Below, one piece after another: positions 24,295 to 36,760 of a DNA stretch of 64,000 nucleotides. The DNA lies in NCBI GenBank assembly GCA_037349315.1, contig JBAIAC010000048.1, forward strand, positions 41,542,501-41,606,500, given 5' to 3'. A program made the position numbers and the translations under genes. This DNA comes from Chelydra serpentina (taxonomy: Eukaryota; Chordata; Testudines; Chelydridae). The first letter of the stretch is position 1; every line of letters begins with the position of its first letter. A model generated the notes under the pieces. It was not told where the DNA came from, made no database searches, and was given only the letters and a program-made list of their open reading frames with translations.

Positions 24295-24385
24295 CAGTGC
24301 TGCCTTTTACTGTGTGCATGTACAGTGCCTTGCACAATAGGACGCTGTTCTTGACGGGGGCCTCTAGATTGACAGCCAAAGAAAT
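24295..24385 (+). mobile_element. CORE-SINE / MIR-like 3' tail fragment
   Basis: GTACAGTGCCTTGCACAATA followed by GGGGCCTCTAGATTG matches the tail of the full-length copy at 45010-45255 (GTACAATACCTAATACAATG, GTGCCTCTAGGTG). Confidence 0.55.
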
Positions 24386-24550
24386 AAACACCTTCTATAG
24401 GGGTTTTTTGCCCTTCTCTGAAAACTCTGACATTGGTCATAATCAAAGACAGCATATTGGAGGATATGGTAGTGCAGGTCTTGTTTCTGTGCTCCAGACA
24501 GAAACATGGATCACCAGCATACTATAGAGTGCTGCAACCAAAGCTCTTAC

Positions 24551-24732
24551 CTCCAAAACATCATTGTTGCAGTCTGAGTGATATTCAATGTCGAGTTCCT
24601 GAATGGTGAGTTGAATGCTGCTCCCAGGCGCTGTGTCAATGTACCAGATACATTCCTTATTGCTTGGGTACCTATTTGGGTAGTCAGGGCTATTGAAAGA
24701 TCCTGATGCACCAGAGAGTTCTCCACCACAAC
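24551..24732 (-). CDS. CUBN: Cubilin (CUBN) exon: first half of the next CUB domain
   Basis: A 182-nt exon behind a TTCAACAG acceptor, entering in phase 1 (GT TGT GGT GGA GAA) and leaving in phase 0 (TTG GAG, then donor GTAAGA). It encodes [51 protein letters not shown] and VLE: the first three CUB cysteines and the acidic DIE...CNND segment expected for calcium binding. It has the same length (182 nt) and phases as the first-half exon at 11598-11779, which fits an array built by exon-pair duplication. Its wording is very close to what I remember of mammalian cubilin; that is recall, not a database search. Confidence 0.92.
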
Positions 24733-26529
24733 CTGTTGAAGTAGCAAAGCACGCCGGTCAATTAAGTACTATAGAAACAAAACCATCTGCCAACTATGAT
24801 TGGACTCAAAGATAGATATCAGCACAATCATTTGGGCTGTGATCTCATAATGGCAAAAGTCTGGGGAGAAATCACTGACTTGTAATGACTAAAATGAAAA
24901 TCCAATGACTAGGACACCATTTGGTTGTGTAGTCACTGCTGCTTTTGTCTTGGCTTTGTCTCTCTTATTTGGGAAAATGTGTGTGCTGTAGTAGACCAAC
25001 ATGTTGGTATCCGACTAACATGCTACCCTCACACAGCAATCCCCCTTCTTACTTCCACACACATTTGAAAAATAGGTAGGTTTAGAGCTATTTAACCAGA
25101 TACACATTTACAGAGAAGTTGAAGAGAATCAAAGTAGCAGCTACACGGTTGCTAGTCAGTAGAAAAGAGGGCAATCTCATAATTACCTTAGCTGCGCTGG
25201 GGAAACTTGGGGAAAAGATTCCCATCAGAATCAGTGGGAGCCTTAGTATTCTTGTGGTCAGGCCCAATTTTATCACAATATTTGTTTTTCTTTAGAGATG
25301 TGCTGAAACAATTGACAGAATGTTGACTCTGGGATACTGCAAAATCTGGGACCAGGTCGCCAGCCGCTGTCTAGCTGCTTCGTACAGCTCAGGGAGTACA
25401 TCAGCCAGAGAGTGATCCAAGTAGAAAGCTGAGGATTCCAGGTAGGTAGGGGAATTGCCATGTAGAGTAAAGCTAGTTCTATGCCATTCACTCTTGGACA
25501 CTCTGGTGTAGGGAGCATTTCAAGACAGGACAGGGAAGGACATGGGCAAATCATGCTAGTATACTCCAATGATCCTGGGTCAGCAAAATGGCCCCATGGA
25601 GGCTGTTCCAGCTAGTGCAACTTAGAGCAGCCCTTTGGTTAGGAAGGTGTAAAGGCAGCTTCACACAGTACTCCGCAGCTGGTCCTGAGGTTCTGGCCCC
25701 TCAAGTTATCATTAAATGAATGGGAAATGTCCTCCTCACAGCTAGTGTCAACCACATAATGTATCCCAGCAACAGAACTTCTCTAGTTTAAAATAACGTT
25801 CTCTTTAATGCAGGTAAATGGATCACACTGTAGTACTTTTCCTTTTCACAAAGCTAATTGCTCCCTAGGTTTCTAGCTGATGTGATTTGGGTCCCAGTTT
25901 TAAGTGAGTCATTTCTACCCATCCTCAAGCGTGAGCAGCTCACATGTCAGGCAGTGCTGCAGGGAGGCAGTTAAGTATGGGATACAGGGGCAGAGGTACA
26001 GAAAACATCAGTGGGGATAAGAGGAGGTGACTGGCAGGAAGTGGGGAAGGTACCAACTCCCCCATCCTAAACTATTTCCTCTACAGAAGCCTTCCCTGCT
26101 GCATTCATGCTGGGGATGGGGAAAGAAGTAGGGGGCTTTTTGAAAATAAGGGCCAGATTTTTAAACAGTGGCTTCTGTTTTCCCAGGTGTAATTTTGCAC
26201 CTGCAACTATATGTAGGAACAAATTAGGTGATTCAGATTTCTAAAATACCGTATCTGTGGGTACGAGCAGAGGCAGACATTTAAATAGCTGTACAGTGCC
26301 TGCAATGATTTGTGCTCACACATTTGTAGGTGTAAAAATAGATTCCCAAGTCAGGCCAGACTGACAATCACACCCTCAGTATTTCAGTCGAGCTCTTTAT
26401 AATTTCACCCATTCCCACATGATTAAAGATACAGTCTCCCTCCACTCCCTGCATGTATTAAGAAAGGATACATGTTTGAGACTAGAAAATCCTAAAGCTA
26501 GGAGAAATAAGGGCCAGATTTTTAAACAC

Positions 26530-27866
26530 TATATCTAAACATTATCCCAGAAAGATGATAGAGCAAATAATTAGGCAATCAATTTGCAAACACCTAAAAG
26601 ATAATATGGTGATAAGTATCCATCAACACGGATTTGTCAAAAACACATCATGTCAAAGCAACCTAATAGCTTTCTTTGACAGGGTAACAAGCCTTGCAGA
26701 TGGGGGGAAGCAGTAGATGTGGTATATATTGACTTTAGTAAGGCTTTTGATACTGTCTCACAAGACCTTCTCATAAACAAACTAGGGAAATATAGTCTAG
26801 ATGGAGCTGCTATAAGGTGGGTGCATAACTGGGTGGAAAACCATTCCCAGAGAATAGTTATCAGTGGTTCACAGTCAATCTAGAAGGGCATATTGAGTAA
26901 GGTCCTGCAAGAATTGGTCCTGAATCTGGTTCTGTTCAATATCTTCATCAATGATTTAGATAATGGCATACAGAGTACACTTATACAGTTTGTGGACCAT
27001 AACAAGCTGGGAGGGCTTCCAAGTGCTTTGGAAGACAGGATTAAAATTCAAAATGATCTGGGCAAACTGAAGAAATGATCTGAAGTAAACAGCATGAACT
27101 TCAATAAGAACAAATGCAAAGTACTCCAGTTAGCTAAGAATAATCAATTGCACACATACAAAATGGGAAATGACTGCCTAGGAGTGAGTACTGCGGAAAG
27201 AGATCTGGGGGTCATAGTGTATCACAAACTAAATATGAGTCAACAGTGTAACACTTGCAAAAAAAGCAAACATCATTCTGGGATGTATCAGCAGGAGTGT
27301 TGTAAGCAAGACACGAGAAGTAATTCTTCCGCTTTACTCCGCACTGATTAGACCTCAGCTGGAGTATTGTGTCCATTTCTGGGTGCCCATTTCAGGAAAG
27401 ATATGGACAAATTGGAGAAAGTCCAGAGAAGAGCAACAAAAATGATTAAAGGTCTAGAAAATATGACCTATAAGGGAAGATTGAAAAAAATGGGGTTGTT
27501 TGGAGAAGAGAAGACTGAAGAGGGACATAACTGTTTTCAAGTACATAAAAAGTTGTTAAAAGGAGACGGGTGAAAAATTGTTCTCCTTAATCTCTGAGGA
27601 TAGAACAAGATTCAATGGGCTTAAATTGCAGCCAGGGAGGTTTAGGTTGGATATTATGAAAAACTTCCTAACTGTCAGGGTGGTTAAGCACTGGAATAAA
27701 TTGCCTAGGAAGCTTGTGGAATCTCCATCATTGGAAGTTTTTAAGAGGAAGTTAGACAAACACCTGTCAGGGATGGTCTAGTTTTACTCAGTCCTGCCTT
27801 AAGTGCAGGGGACTGGACTAGATGACTTATTGAGGTCCCTTCCAGGCCTACACTTCTATGATTCAA
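26530..27866 (+). pseudogene. Old 5'-truncated CR1 LINE, reverse transcriptase remnant
   Basis: The plus strand encodes, with several stops and shifts, [34 protein letters not shown] (motif A), [11 protein letters not shown], then FVDHN where motif C FADDT should be, and the C-terminal block [29 protein letters not shown]. It ends with RTRFNGLKLQPGRFRLDI and [20 protein letters not shown] (stop 27781). The 3' UTR follows with CTGGACTAGATGACTTATTG and a short tail CTTCTATGATTCAATG. Stops include 26881 and 27350. The catalytic Asp pair is damaged. Compared with the copy at 45.9-50.5 kb it is much older and lacks everything upstream of the RT. Confidence 0.88.
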
Positions 27867-28044
27867 TGAAATATGTCATAATAGCATTACCATTTTAGCC
27901 ACAGTAGCACCATTTTCTTTTCCATTTCAGTCTCTGCTTTTGCTAACTTTAACTGCCATACAAAGTGGAATTGATCACACTCCTTAGTATCTGTTTTAAT
28001 AACAATAATAATGCTTATCAATTATACAGAAATTTTCATCTGAG

Positions 28045-28165
28045 GAGCTCAAAACGGTTTACAAAGGTGCGTGAGCATCGCTAGCTTTAATTTTGACTTT
28101 CTTCTCACTGCACCTCAGTGTTTCCATTTTTACAAGTGGAGAAACTGAAGCAAAAAGAAACGGTC
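28045..28165 (-). mobile_element. SINE fragment (CORE/MIR-like), diverged
   Basis: GCTCAAAACGGTTTACAAAG and CCATTTTTACAAGTGGAGAA, then ACTGAAGC, match the reversed core of MIR-type elements. Diverged, ends uncertain. Confidence 0.45.
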
Positions 28166-31100
28166 AAAATTTTCACCATGGCCTTGAATTTTGTTTGACT
28201 AATTCTAGAAACCTACAGTCTGGTTTTCAGAGGTGTAATGCTCCCACTGTTCTTAATGACTTCAACTGACTCAGACACGTTTTGTTATGGGACTTCCTAT
28301 TGTTGTAATCATATTATTTCCCATTAATTTAGAAATCATAAAATACAAGACGATGCAATTCCCATCAGCTTAATAAGCATGACTGCATGCTGCCAAGCCA
28401 CAACAGATGAATTAACGTCTTGGCATTTGGTGGTTTTAATACTACTCTTTCTTTATTCAATTGCAAGTGTAAAACACTCCATGTTAGAAACATACAATGC
28501 ATTTCCACTTCATATAAGAAATTGCCCCCTTCCCCTCCCATGGTTATTAAATTGATCAGTTATTATGAGGATAAAAAAAAACCAACAACCCAGTGGACCA
28601 GATGCAGGCCCCCTGATCTGATGGCACAAAGCAACTGAAAAGCCAGTAGATCTGCCCCTTAGATTTCCCTCTGTCTGGGTAAATCTTAAGTGGCTTACGG
28701 CTGTTGTGGCAGCTGCTAAACCACTCCAGGTTTTTATTCCTGGGCTCCTGCTCGGGGGGAACAAGCTTGGGAGATGGGAGAGAGGCATAGCCAGGACATC
28801 CCTATATCCAGACCTGACAAGACAGGGGGAAAAGTGGGACAATTGCACCAGAACCTCTAGGTATCTAATGTGTAAATAAAGTGAAATAGATGGGGGTGGG
28901 GCCCCAGCAATCACATTATACCAAGGCTCCAAATTTCCCTTGATGTCCTGCCTATAGCCCATATCCCAGCAATCACTGACTACCAGAAAGGCCTTTGCAC
29001 AGAGGGTGTAAGTTAGAGGAGCCCCAGGACTGCTCTTATATATGTTAGAGGCCAGACCAGTTGCTGGTCAAACCTAGGATCTGGGGCCCACAAAAGTAGC
29101 TTAAAGCCCTGGGCCTCTCCACCTCCATTGCTGCAGTTTGGCAGGACAGGTGAATCTAGCTTTGTGTCTTTTGACATGAAATCCCTGTATTAAAATATCT
29201 AGTTCACACCCAGAAAGGCAGATATTAACAGTGCAGGCAAAAATCATCAGTGGCCCAAAATTCAAGAATTTCCAGAATTAAGCCCTCCCTGCAATGTCAT
29301 TTGGTTTCCGCCCCCCTCCCCGCATTTACATTGAGTCATTATGAGGACAGAGATCATTTACAGATATTACTCACTACTATTGCAGGTGTGACTAACTCCC
29401 CTTTAAGCCCCCAAAGAATAAATCATTTCCTTTATTACACAATTATTCTTCTGCATTTATCTCCGCTGGGGCATTTTGGAAGTCAAGGTCTGAAAGTTGT
29501 GCGCTGTTCTACTACTGCCATTCCCTCATCTTTGCAAAATGTAGTACTTAAAACTTTGTTTTTGAGCCACACTCCAAGGAAGAAGAGCACCATGGCGATT
29601 GACTGTAAAAACTATGAAACTGTGCCTACAAATGGGGAAAAGCTGGAGAAGTCAGTGACAGATTCAGCTAGGAGATTGTAGCCTCTCCTCTACCCATAAC
29701 TGGCAGCGGGTGAGGAGACCAAGAGCTTGCTTGATCTCCAAGCCATTATTTCTCTGCTGCTGTCACCTGTATGCAGCAGCATATTGGTTCTGCAAGTGTT
29801 AACTTAGGAGTCCTCAAGTTTTTAATTCAGCCTCCATTAATCTTCTACAACACAGCTTCTGTGGGGCCGTTTGAGTCATCATTAAAAATAAGGTCCAAAC
29901 CCAATTCTGTCTTTTTTGGCTTTGACACTTGAGGGACACACACTGATGCAGCATCTACCCCCGGTTAGCAAGGGACACAAGTGAGAATTACCTCAGGGAA
30001 GCTTGAGAGGCATGAGAGCTGTCGCTCTTCTTGCATTCTCTCAGTTCATCCAAGGTCATCTGTCCCTTCTAGCAGGATTACAAAATATCTTGGTGATTGT
30101 TCCACACCACAGGAGAGCAAAGAGGACTGCCTGCAATCATGAGGCAAGAGTTCAGCCTGCTCTTCTTTGGCTGTAGCTTTTGCAGCCCCTCTTTGTTTTT
30201 CAATACGTTACGTTCTCTTTGCTATAGACACTCTGACCAATACCATTTGCTCAGATCAGCCCAGTATTAAGTCTGCTTCATGTCATGCATGCAGGGTCTG
30301 TCTGAATGCTGCTGGCCCAGAGTTCGCAATCATGGAATGCATCGCTAGCTACACTCAATGTCCCTATGTCATTCAATTTCACACTGAAGTGTTTGCAAAC
30401 TGTAGGAGAGTTTCTAAAACTGCTCTTAATAACTTGATTTTCCTCTCAATTCCTATTCATCAGGGAAATGGAAGTCATTCCTCATCAACAGGAAACACAC
30501 TCATCCACTGAACATGCTCACAGAGATGCTGTTTATTAACCTTGCCCGTCTCATAAAAATCATTGCAAAAGCTTTTATAAACTGCATTCTACTAAAAAAA
30601 ATGTGTTTCGTCACATTGGGGGAGGGCGGGGTGGGAATTAACAAAGCCACCAAGCCAACCCAGAACAGCAAAATTCCAGGGCCAAAGTGCTGTAATGTGC
30701 CCAAAATGCTACTTTATCTTAAGCTGAATCCTTAGTTCAAGGAAATGTCTGTAAAATAATAACAAATTCCCTATCTCATTCCCTCTTACTTAACTGCCAT
30801 AGAAAAGTTAAATGTTCTAATACATATTAAAGCTACGCACAATACATACCTCGAACCTTGTATCTTTGTCTAGATGCCATACCTTTTGTTAAATTTAATT
30901 CCTTCCTTGTGTGTCTTTAAATCAGTGGTTTGAGAAAGATAATTATTAAATGCAACTGCTTTCCTCAGCATCTTGGCTGATAAAGGGTTGGCTACTAAAT
31001 GAAGGCAGCTACTAAGCCAGGGCAGTGTTACTTGCAGTCTACACAATCAAAGTATACATGTGTTTGCTAATAGAAGGCAGGCGGCAAGCAGCTTGGAAAT

Positions 31101-31982
31101 GAAAATATATGGTCAGCTCCTCCACAGTCAGCTCAATTTGATGATTTGTATCAGAGGAAATAGCAGCAGTTCTGAACAGGAACAAGACAAGTAGCAGCTT
31201 TAAACTGGAAAAGAGCACAATGAAGCTAGGCATTGGGAAGTTGGTGACCATCTGATGAAACCACAGTATAATACTTTATGCGGGGATGTTGTTGAGGCTC
31301 CACCACTATGTATTTAAGAGAAAACCGCATTTGATAAGCAAGGCAGAGAAATCCCTACATTTGTAGGGTGGTGGGAAATATAAGATAGAAATGACCCAGG
31401 AAGGCCTTTCCAGACCTGAGATTTATGAATAAATGTTGGCTTTGAGGCTGTTCTCTGTCTTCCTTGGACTTAAGTATACTTTGCTCTATATGCTGTCAAG
31501 GATAACATAGCAGTAGGTTGTATGAGCCAATCATGCAGCGACTATCACATGAACCTTTGCATCAAAGGTTTCAGTTTAGTAGCCGTGTTAGTCTGTGTCA
31601 GCAAAAAGAAAACAAGAAAAATACCTGTGGCACCTTAGAGACTAAAAAATTTATTTCAGCATAAGCTTTCGTGGGTTAAGAACCCACTTCATTGGATACA
31701 TGGAATGGAACATACAGTGAACAGATACTTATACATTCAAAGAAACATGAGAAGGTGGAAGTGCCTATACCAATGTTAAGAGGCTAATTAATTGAAAGGA
31801 ACTGTTATCAGTAGAAACTTTTGAAGTGATAATCAACATGGCCCATTACAGACAGTTGACACAAAAGGTGTTAAGGGGGGGAAATAAATTCAATTAACGT
31901 AATGACCGAGCCATCCATGGTGAATATTCAAGCCTAAGGTAATGGTATCTAGTTTGCATATTAATTCCAATTCCGCAGTTTC

Positions 31983-32201
31983 TCATTGGAGCCTGTTTTT
32001 GAAGTTATTCTGTTGCAAAATTGCTACTTTTATATCTGTCATTGAGTGATTAGGGAGATTGAAGTGTTCACCTACTGGCTTTTGAATGTGATGATTCCTG
32101 ATGTCAGATTTGTGTCCATTTATTCTTTTGCGTAGAGACTGTCCAGTTTGGCCAATGTACATGGCAGAGGGGCATTGCTGGCACATGATGGCATATATCA
32201 C
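31983..32201 (-). pseudogene. Penelope-like element C-terminal GIY-YIG endonuclease, left arm
   Basis: Reads VIYAIMCQQCPSAMYIGQTG, then RKRINGHKSDI, KPVGEHFNLPNHS and VAILQQNNFKNRLQ, then TGA. The IYAI...YIG pair, the Arg/His helix and the Glu of GEHF fit a GIY-YIG nuclease, the domain at the C-terminus of most Penelope-like polymerases. The TGA stands where the right arm has CGA (Arg), so it is a CpG-decay stop. The reverse transcriptase part is missing. Confidence 0.8.
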
Positions 32202-32221
32202 ATTGGTATATATATGCCATC

Positions 32222-32518
32222 ATGTGCCAGCAATGCCCCTCTGCCATGTACATTGGCCAAACTGGACAGTCTCTACACAAAAGAATAAACGGACACAAAT
32301 CTGACATCAGAAATCATTACATTCAAAAGCCAGTAGGTGAACACTTCAACCTCCCTAATCACTCAATGACAGATATTAAAGTAGCAATTTTGCAACAGAA
32401 TAACTTCAAAAACAGGCTACAACGAGAAACTGCGGAATTGGAATTAATATGCAAACTAGATACCATTACCTTAGGCTTGAATATTGACCGTGGATGGCTC
32501 GGTCATTACGTTAATTGA
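32222..32518 (+). pseudogene. Penelope-like element C-terminal GIY-YIG endonuclease, right arm
   Basis: The plus-strand twin of the left arm, open for 98 codons: MCQQCPSAMYIGQTGQSL, NGHKSDIRNHYIQKPVGEHF, then RETAELELICKLDTITLGLN and GHYVN before the stop. It is 5'-truncated at the dimer centre, with no RT domain or start codon of its own. The 3' UTR follows with a C11 run at about 32526 and the CGAAAGCTTATG landmark at about 32740. Confidence 0.8.
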
Positions 32519-34559
32519 ATTTATTCCCCCCCCCCCTTAACACCTTTGTGTCAACTGTCTGTAGTGGGCCTTGTTGATTATCACTTCAAAAGTTTCTACT
32601 GATAACAGTTCCTTTCAATTAATTAGCCTCTAACGTTGGTATAGGCACTTCCACCTTCTCATGTTTATTTGAATGTATAAGTATCTGTTCACTGTATGTT
32701 CCATTCCATGCATCCGATGAAGTGGGTTCTTAACCCACGAAAGCTTATGTTGAAATAAATTTTTTAGTCTCTAAGGTGCCACAGGTATTTTTCTTGTTTT
32801 CTCTTTGCATCAAAGATACTCTGTTAGCTTACGGATGTCTTGATTTAAGGTTAAAAGTAATCTTTAAATGTGTATGAAACCGCTCCTCTCTCCTATGTCG
32901 AAACAGCGGCTTTCGAAAGAGTTATGCAGTATAAGAGTGTTGCATTTGATTGACACATTACCACAGCAAGAGTGGATCCCTGCCAATTTACAATAATGTT
33001 CAGAAATCAAAAACCTCTCCCCAGAGGCACAAGAGGGGAGAAAGGCTCCTTGTGTCCTCTCCTCCTTTCCCTTTCACACCTCTGGAAAAGCCAAGGCACA
33101 ATCTGGCCAAAGCTACTTAAAAAAGAAACTAGCCCATTTGGAGAAAATAAACAGTGTGTCAAATCACCCAGCATAAAGCTGACTCTCTCTCTCTGTGTGT
33201 GTGTGTCTTACTCTCTTTCTCTCTCGTGTGGAGAAAGTACTTGGGCACGTTAGAGAAAAAATTCATTATGGAAAACCCAGTTGAATTGACTTCTGAAACC
33301 GATAAATATTTCTCAACAAACCTACTTGCATGGCTAGAGTCCTAGGGGATCCTGCAACAGAGTACACATGCAACTTGCTACCTATCTGAGCCTAGAGAAA
33401 CTGGGAACATTTCAAATTAAACAGGCAACTATGACTAAGCTCGGTTTCCTGACAGTCACAAAGACATGTCTTTATTTAAACCCAAAATGGGTCAGACGAA
33501 TGGAAAACTTACACTGAGCAGTAGACCTTTCCCTTTCTGCAACTCCTACATCTAACATTCAGATTCACATACAGATTACTCACTAACATTCTTTCAAGAA
33601 TGGGTGATATTTTCTGTGACTTCAATCACTAATCCTGGATGAGTTATCCAAACCACACACCGAACATCAAACTCTTATGTGCCATTAATTTTCTTCCACT
33701 GCACATTGCTCCCAAAGCAGCATTTGAAGAATCTATTTTTTTTACATGCTATGGCAAAAAGCTGGTCAATATTAGACCTGGCTGAATAATTTATAATACA
33801 TAATTTATTCGATTGATTTTGCCACTTTTTGTTAGTTGCCTGCAAACAAACCATATTTTTTTTAATATATATTAATTTTTTGAAGGTACATGCTGAATAA
33901 TCTCAGCAAATAACGTTTGAACACTTGGTCTGTAGCTTTTTTACAAGAAGCTCTTTGCACCTATTTGCTATGTGACATTTTGACTGGGCAATTGACACAA
34001 AGGCTGCATACTGTGGTTCTATTCCCAAAATGGAGGAGTTTAGAAATAGTTTCTGGGGTGAATAATTAATATTATAAATTACAGATTCTCTTCCTGTAAA
34101 TATGTTTCTTGAAGTCAGCTGTTTTGGCAAACATTCCTGCCAGTAACCTTATTTATTAGAATATTTGTGGAAAGTAACCACAAAAGGGGCTCAATATAGT
34201 TGAAGCAAATTCATAATAAAATGTGGATGCATATTTGGGACTGTTTATTTGCAGTATTTGCCCAGCTCTAAACTCTACAGCTGAGAGGAGAAAAAAAGTT
34301 ACGGGAACATTTGATCAAGTTCAAAAGCAAATTTGGGATTCAGACATGGTCGCAACACATTCCTATTACACTTACAGGAACATTAGAGCATTTATCTGTA
34401 CTAATCTTTAAATTTTTATCTTGACTATTTACTGAAAAAGATTTTGAACTGTATGTTTGATCAGTTCACAATTTACACTGAATTGATTAGTTACATAAAC
34501 GTCATAGCATTGTTCTGTTCCCTGATTGTAAACTACAAATATGATTTGTATTGTAAATC

Positions 34560-34660
34560 CCACTGTACTAGGCCCCCACTGTACTAAGTGCTATAATAAT
34601 TCATATGAAGACAGAGTCCCTGTCCCAAGGAGCCTTCAATCAACTACAGGATTTGAAATT
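34560..34660 (-). mobile_element. SINE tail fragment (CORE/MIR-like)
   Basis: GTACTAAGTGCTATAATAAT and CAGAGTCCCTGTCCCAAGGA form the reversed tail of the SINE seen at 45010-45255. CACTGTACTAGGCCCC is partly duplicated in tandem at its left. Confidence 0.5.
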
Positions 34661-35225
34661 CATGCAGTGTCAGCTAATTAGGCTCATTACAGGAGATATT
34701 AATATGCATTACATTTGGAATTCAAATGATCTACAGACCAGAATCACTGGAAAATTGGAATTAACTGGAATTACAAATAATTTTGGAAGAATGCTGTGAC
34801 CCATCTTTTGGAATCTAGTAATAACTTCAGTCAGAAATTAAGAAAGCCGGCTACAAATAATGGAATCTCCTAGCCTCTTCCCCCTTCCTCCATGCAGAAT
34901 TAGAAATTTATTTTTATTTAATCCAGAATGTAATTTGTCTCCTAAATAGAAGACGTATTGCCTGTTTTATTGAGACAATGGAAGAGAATAAGCTTTAAGT
35001 GATGCTGCATCTATCTTTGCTAATCAAATATTTTCCAGTCTCTGGCTGGCAACAAACTTTCCCATTAAATCAACAGTGCTTACACATCTGTCTACAAACA
35101 TAGGGTCGATTTTGCTTTAATTGAACTAAATGGGAATTTTGCCATTTACTGCATTAGGAGGAGGATCCGGTCTTTAGAGGGCAAACAAAAATGAAGGGAC
35201 AGACCCTGTAATGTGTTGAGCACCC

Positions 35226-35353
35226 CAGTGCTTAATTTGTGCCAAGGCTTGCCAGGGCTGAGCCCTGGCACCTCTGGCCTTGTAGTGTCACAGTTACGAA
35301 AGTAAAAAAAAATTGTTTGAGCCCCAGCACCTCTTTCGTTGAATTAAGCACTG
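35226..35353. mobile_element. Nonautonomous hAT-type element, 128 bp
   Basis: Ends CAGTGCTTAATTTG and GAATTAAGCACTG are inverted repeats. An 8-bp duplication with one mismatch, GAGCACCC (35218-35225) and GAGCATCC (35354-35361), flanks it. The interior shares GCTTGCCAGGGCTGAGCCC with 60187-60366. Confidence 0.85.
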
Positions 35354-36339
35354 GAGCATCCTGAACTCCTCCTGAAGTTGAAGTGAATTTGAGAGGATTC
35401 AGTACCTAGTAAAAATGCTTAAAAGCTTTTCTACAGCACAGAACTATTTGGGCATGCAGTATTTGGGCAGCTGCACAAACAGGCAGCTGCACAATGGAAA
35501 AATGTCCAGAGGCTGAATTGTGTACACTGTGTACTCAGTTTGGGCAAAGCGCCCCAGAGTCATTTTTGGAAACTTCTCCTATATACTTTTAAACCATGGG
35601 AAAAAAAAGTGGGATTTCTTTTAGTAGCATAAAGGTCTCGGGGTTCCCTTGGAAAATACATACAACAGCTACCTACCCTGGATCTAGTTGCTAGGAAACC
35701 AGACAACAAATAGAATGTTCAAAAAACATATATTTGGTGGCTTCTCTTTCTTTTGGCTGAAATCTTAGTAACCACTGAAGATTGTACGAGTGATGATTTA
35801 TAAAGGTCTTTGCATATTACTGCACATGACTGGTTAGAAGATGGTACTCATTAACAGGAGAAGAATTTGTACTTTCATAATCGCACTTGAATTTGTAAGT
35901 AATAATCTACAAAAATCTATTTGCAAGATTTTTCAGATGTAATCATTGGTAAATTTTAGCCAGACACTTAAAAACTTACCCTACCACATTTAAAGTGAAT
36001 TAGCAGTGTGCATGTAAAATCCGAGTGAAGGACATGAACAGTATCAGAGTCTGTTGTATTCATAATGAAATATTTCAGTTAGTTTCAACTGATTCTAATT
36101 ATAAGTAACATTGTACATGAAGTTTGCTGTGAGATACAGATCCAAGAACACTATTACACTAAGGATAATTTGGATTTGATCCTGAAACTTTTACTCACAC
36201 AAGCGTATTTTAATCACAGAAGTCCCACTGAAGAAAACTGGACACCTCATGTGAGTAGGGGCCACTTTTATTTAGGTACCAAATGAGATTTTAGTTATCC
36301 AACGTTAAGTACTTATGTTAGAAAATGTTGGCCTTCGCT

Positions 36340-36760
36340 CGTATATATCATTTTATGCTGCATTTTCAAAGTGCTGTACAGACATTAATTCATTAATCCT
36401 CACTAGCCTGCATGGGTGAATATGTAAGTATTGTATACTCTTTACAAAGGCAGCACACCTACTTTTTCATAAGTGGACTCTAATTTTGGGGGCCTCCTTT
36501 TGGGGAGCCAAAGCAAGACACGTAGGGCCTGATTTTAAGAATTGCTGAGCAGCACTTATAGATCCAATTGATTATACAGCACCTCAGGAAATTAGGCCCA
36601 AAATGTCTCAAGTTTGGCCCCATATAAAGAAGTCACCAACATTTAATGGGCACTTTTAAAATTTCAGCCCTCAGTGACTTGTCTGAGGCTACACAGCAAG
36701 TCAATGTGAGAGTTAGGACTAGAACTCAGAAATTTCTGGTTCTCACCACCATGCTTGAGC
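36340..36760 (-). mobile_element. SINE-like repeat (CORE/MIR-like), diverged
   Basis: Two diagnostic pieces in reversed order: TTTTCAAAGTGCTGTACAGA near 36363, and GTGACTTGTCTGAGGCTACA with CAGCAAGTCAATG near 36675. These are the usual reversed core words of MIR-like SINEs. The material between may be a separate repeat. Confidence 0.4.

Larger units (their letters stand above)
16000..24550 (-). other. CUBN intron between exons 24551-24732 and 15825-15999
   Basis: An 8,551-bp intron with canonical ends. Named contents: an AGGGTTGCCA-ended repeat at 17803-18713, a hAT at 19938, a MITE at 20334, a LINE fragment at 22270-22985, a CR1 tail at 23505, a palindromic MITE at 23840 and a SINE tail at 24300. 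Positions 23000-23470 hold further repeat-like GC-rich sequence that I cannot assign. I see nothing in 16500-17800, 18720-19930 or 20620-22140. Confidence 0.8.
31568..32802. mobile_element. Head-to-head inverted dimer of a Penelope-like retroelement
   Basis: Two copies of the 3' part of one element lie in opposite directions with their 5' sides meeting near 32205-32215. The left arm reads on the minus strand (to 31568), the right arm on the plus strand (to 32802). Both arms carry a GIY-YIG endonuclease frame and the same 3' UTR, including the GAAAGCTTA and AGTCTCTAAGGTGCCACAGG landmarks. The left arm extends about 35-45 bp further (GTTTCAGTTTAGTAGCCGTG). The whole unit is flanked by a perfect 13-bp duplication CTTTGCATCAAAG at 31555-31567 and 32803-32815, so it inserted as one unit. 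The arms are close but not identical, arguing against an assembly fold-back. Confidence 0.85.

Noticed and set aside
28510..29681. Long open stretches at 28510-28962 (minus) and 29250-29681 (plus) as genes
   Set aside because: No recognisable domain, no splice context or codon pattern, and low-complexity composition. They look like chance open frames.
31568..32802. Inverted repeat as assembly artefact
   Set aside because: Arms differ at scattered positions, the outer ends are unequal, and a 13-bp duplication flanks the pair. These are not expected of a fold-back artefact, though long reads would settle it.
31568..32802. Inverted repeat as a large DNA transposon with long terminal repeats
   Set aside because: Each arm carries a GIY-YIG frame and the same 3' UTR. 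A 13-bp duplication is longer than DNA transposons normally make.
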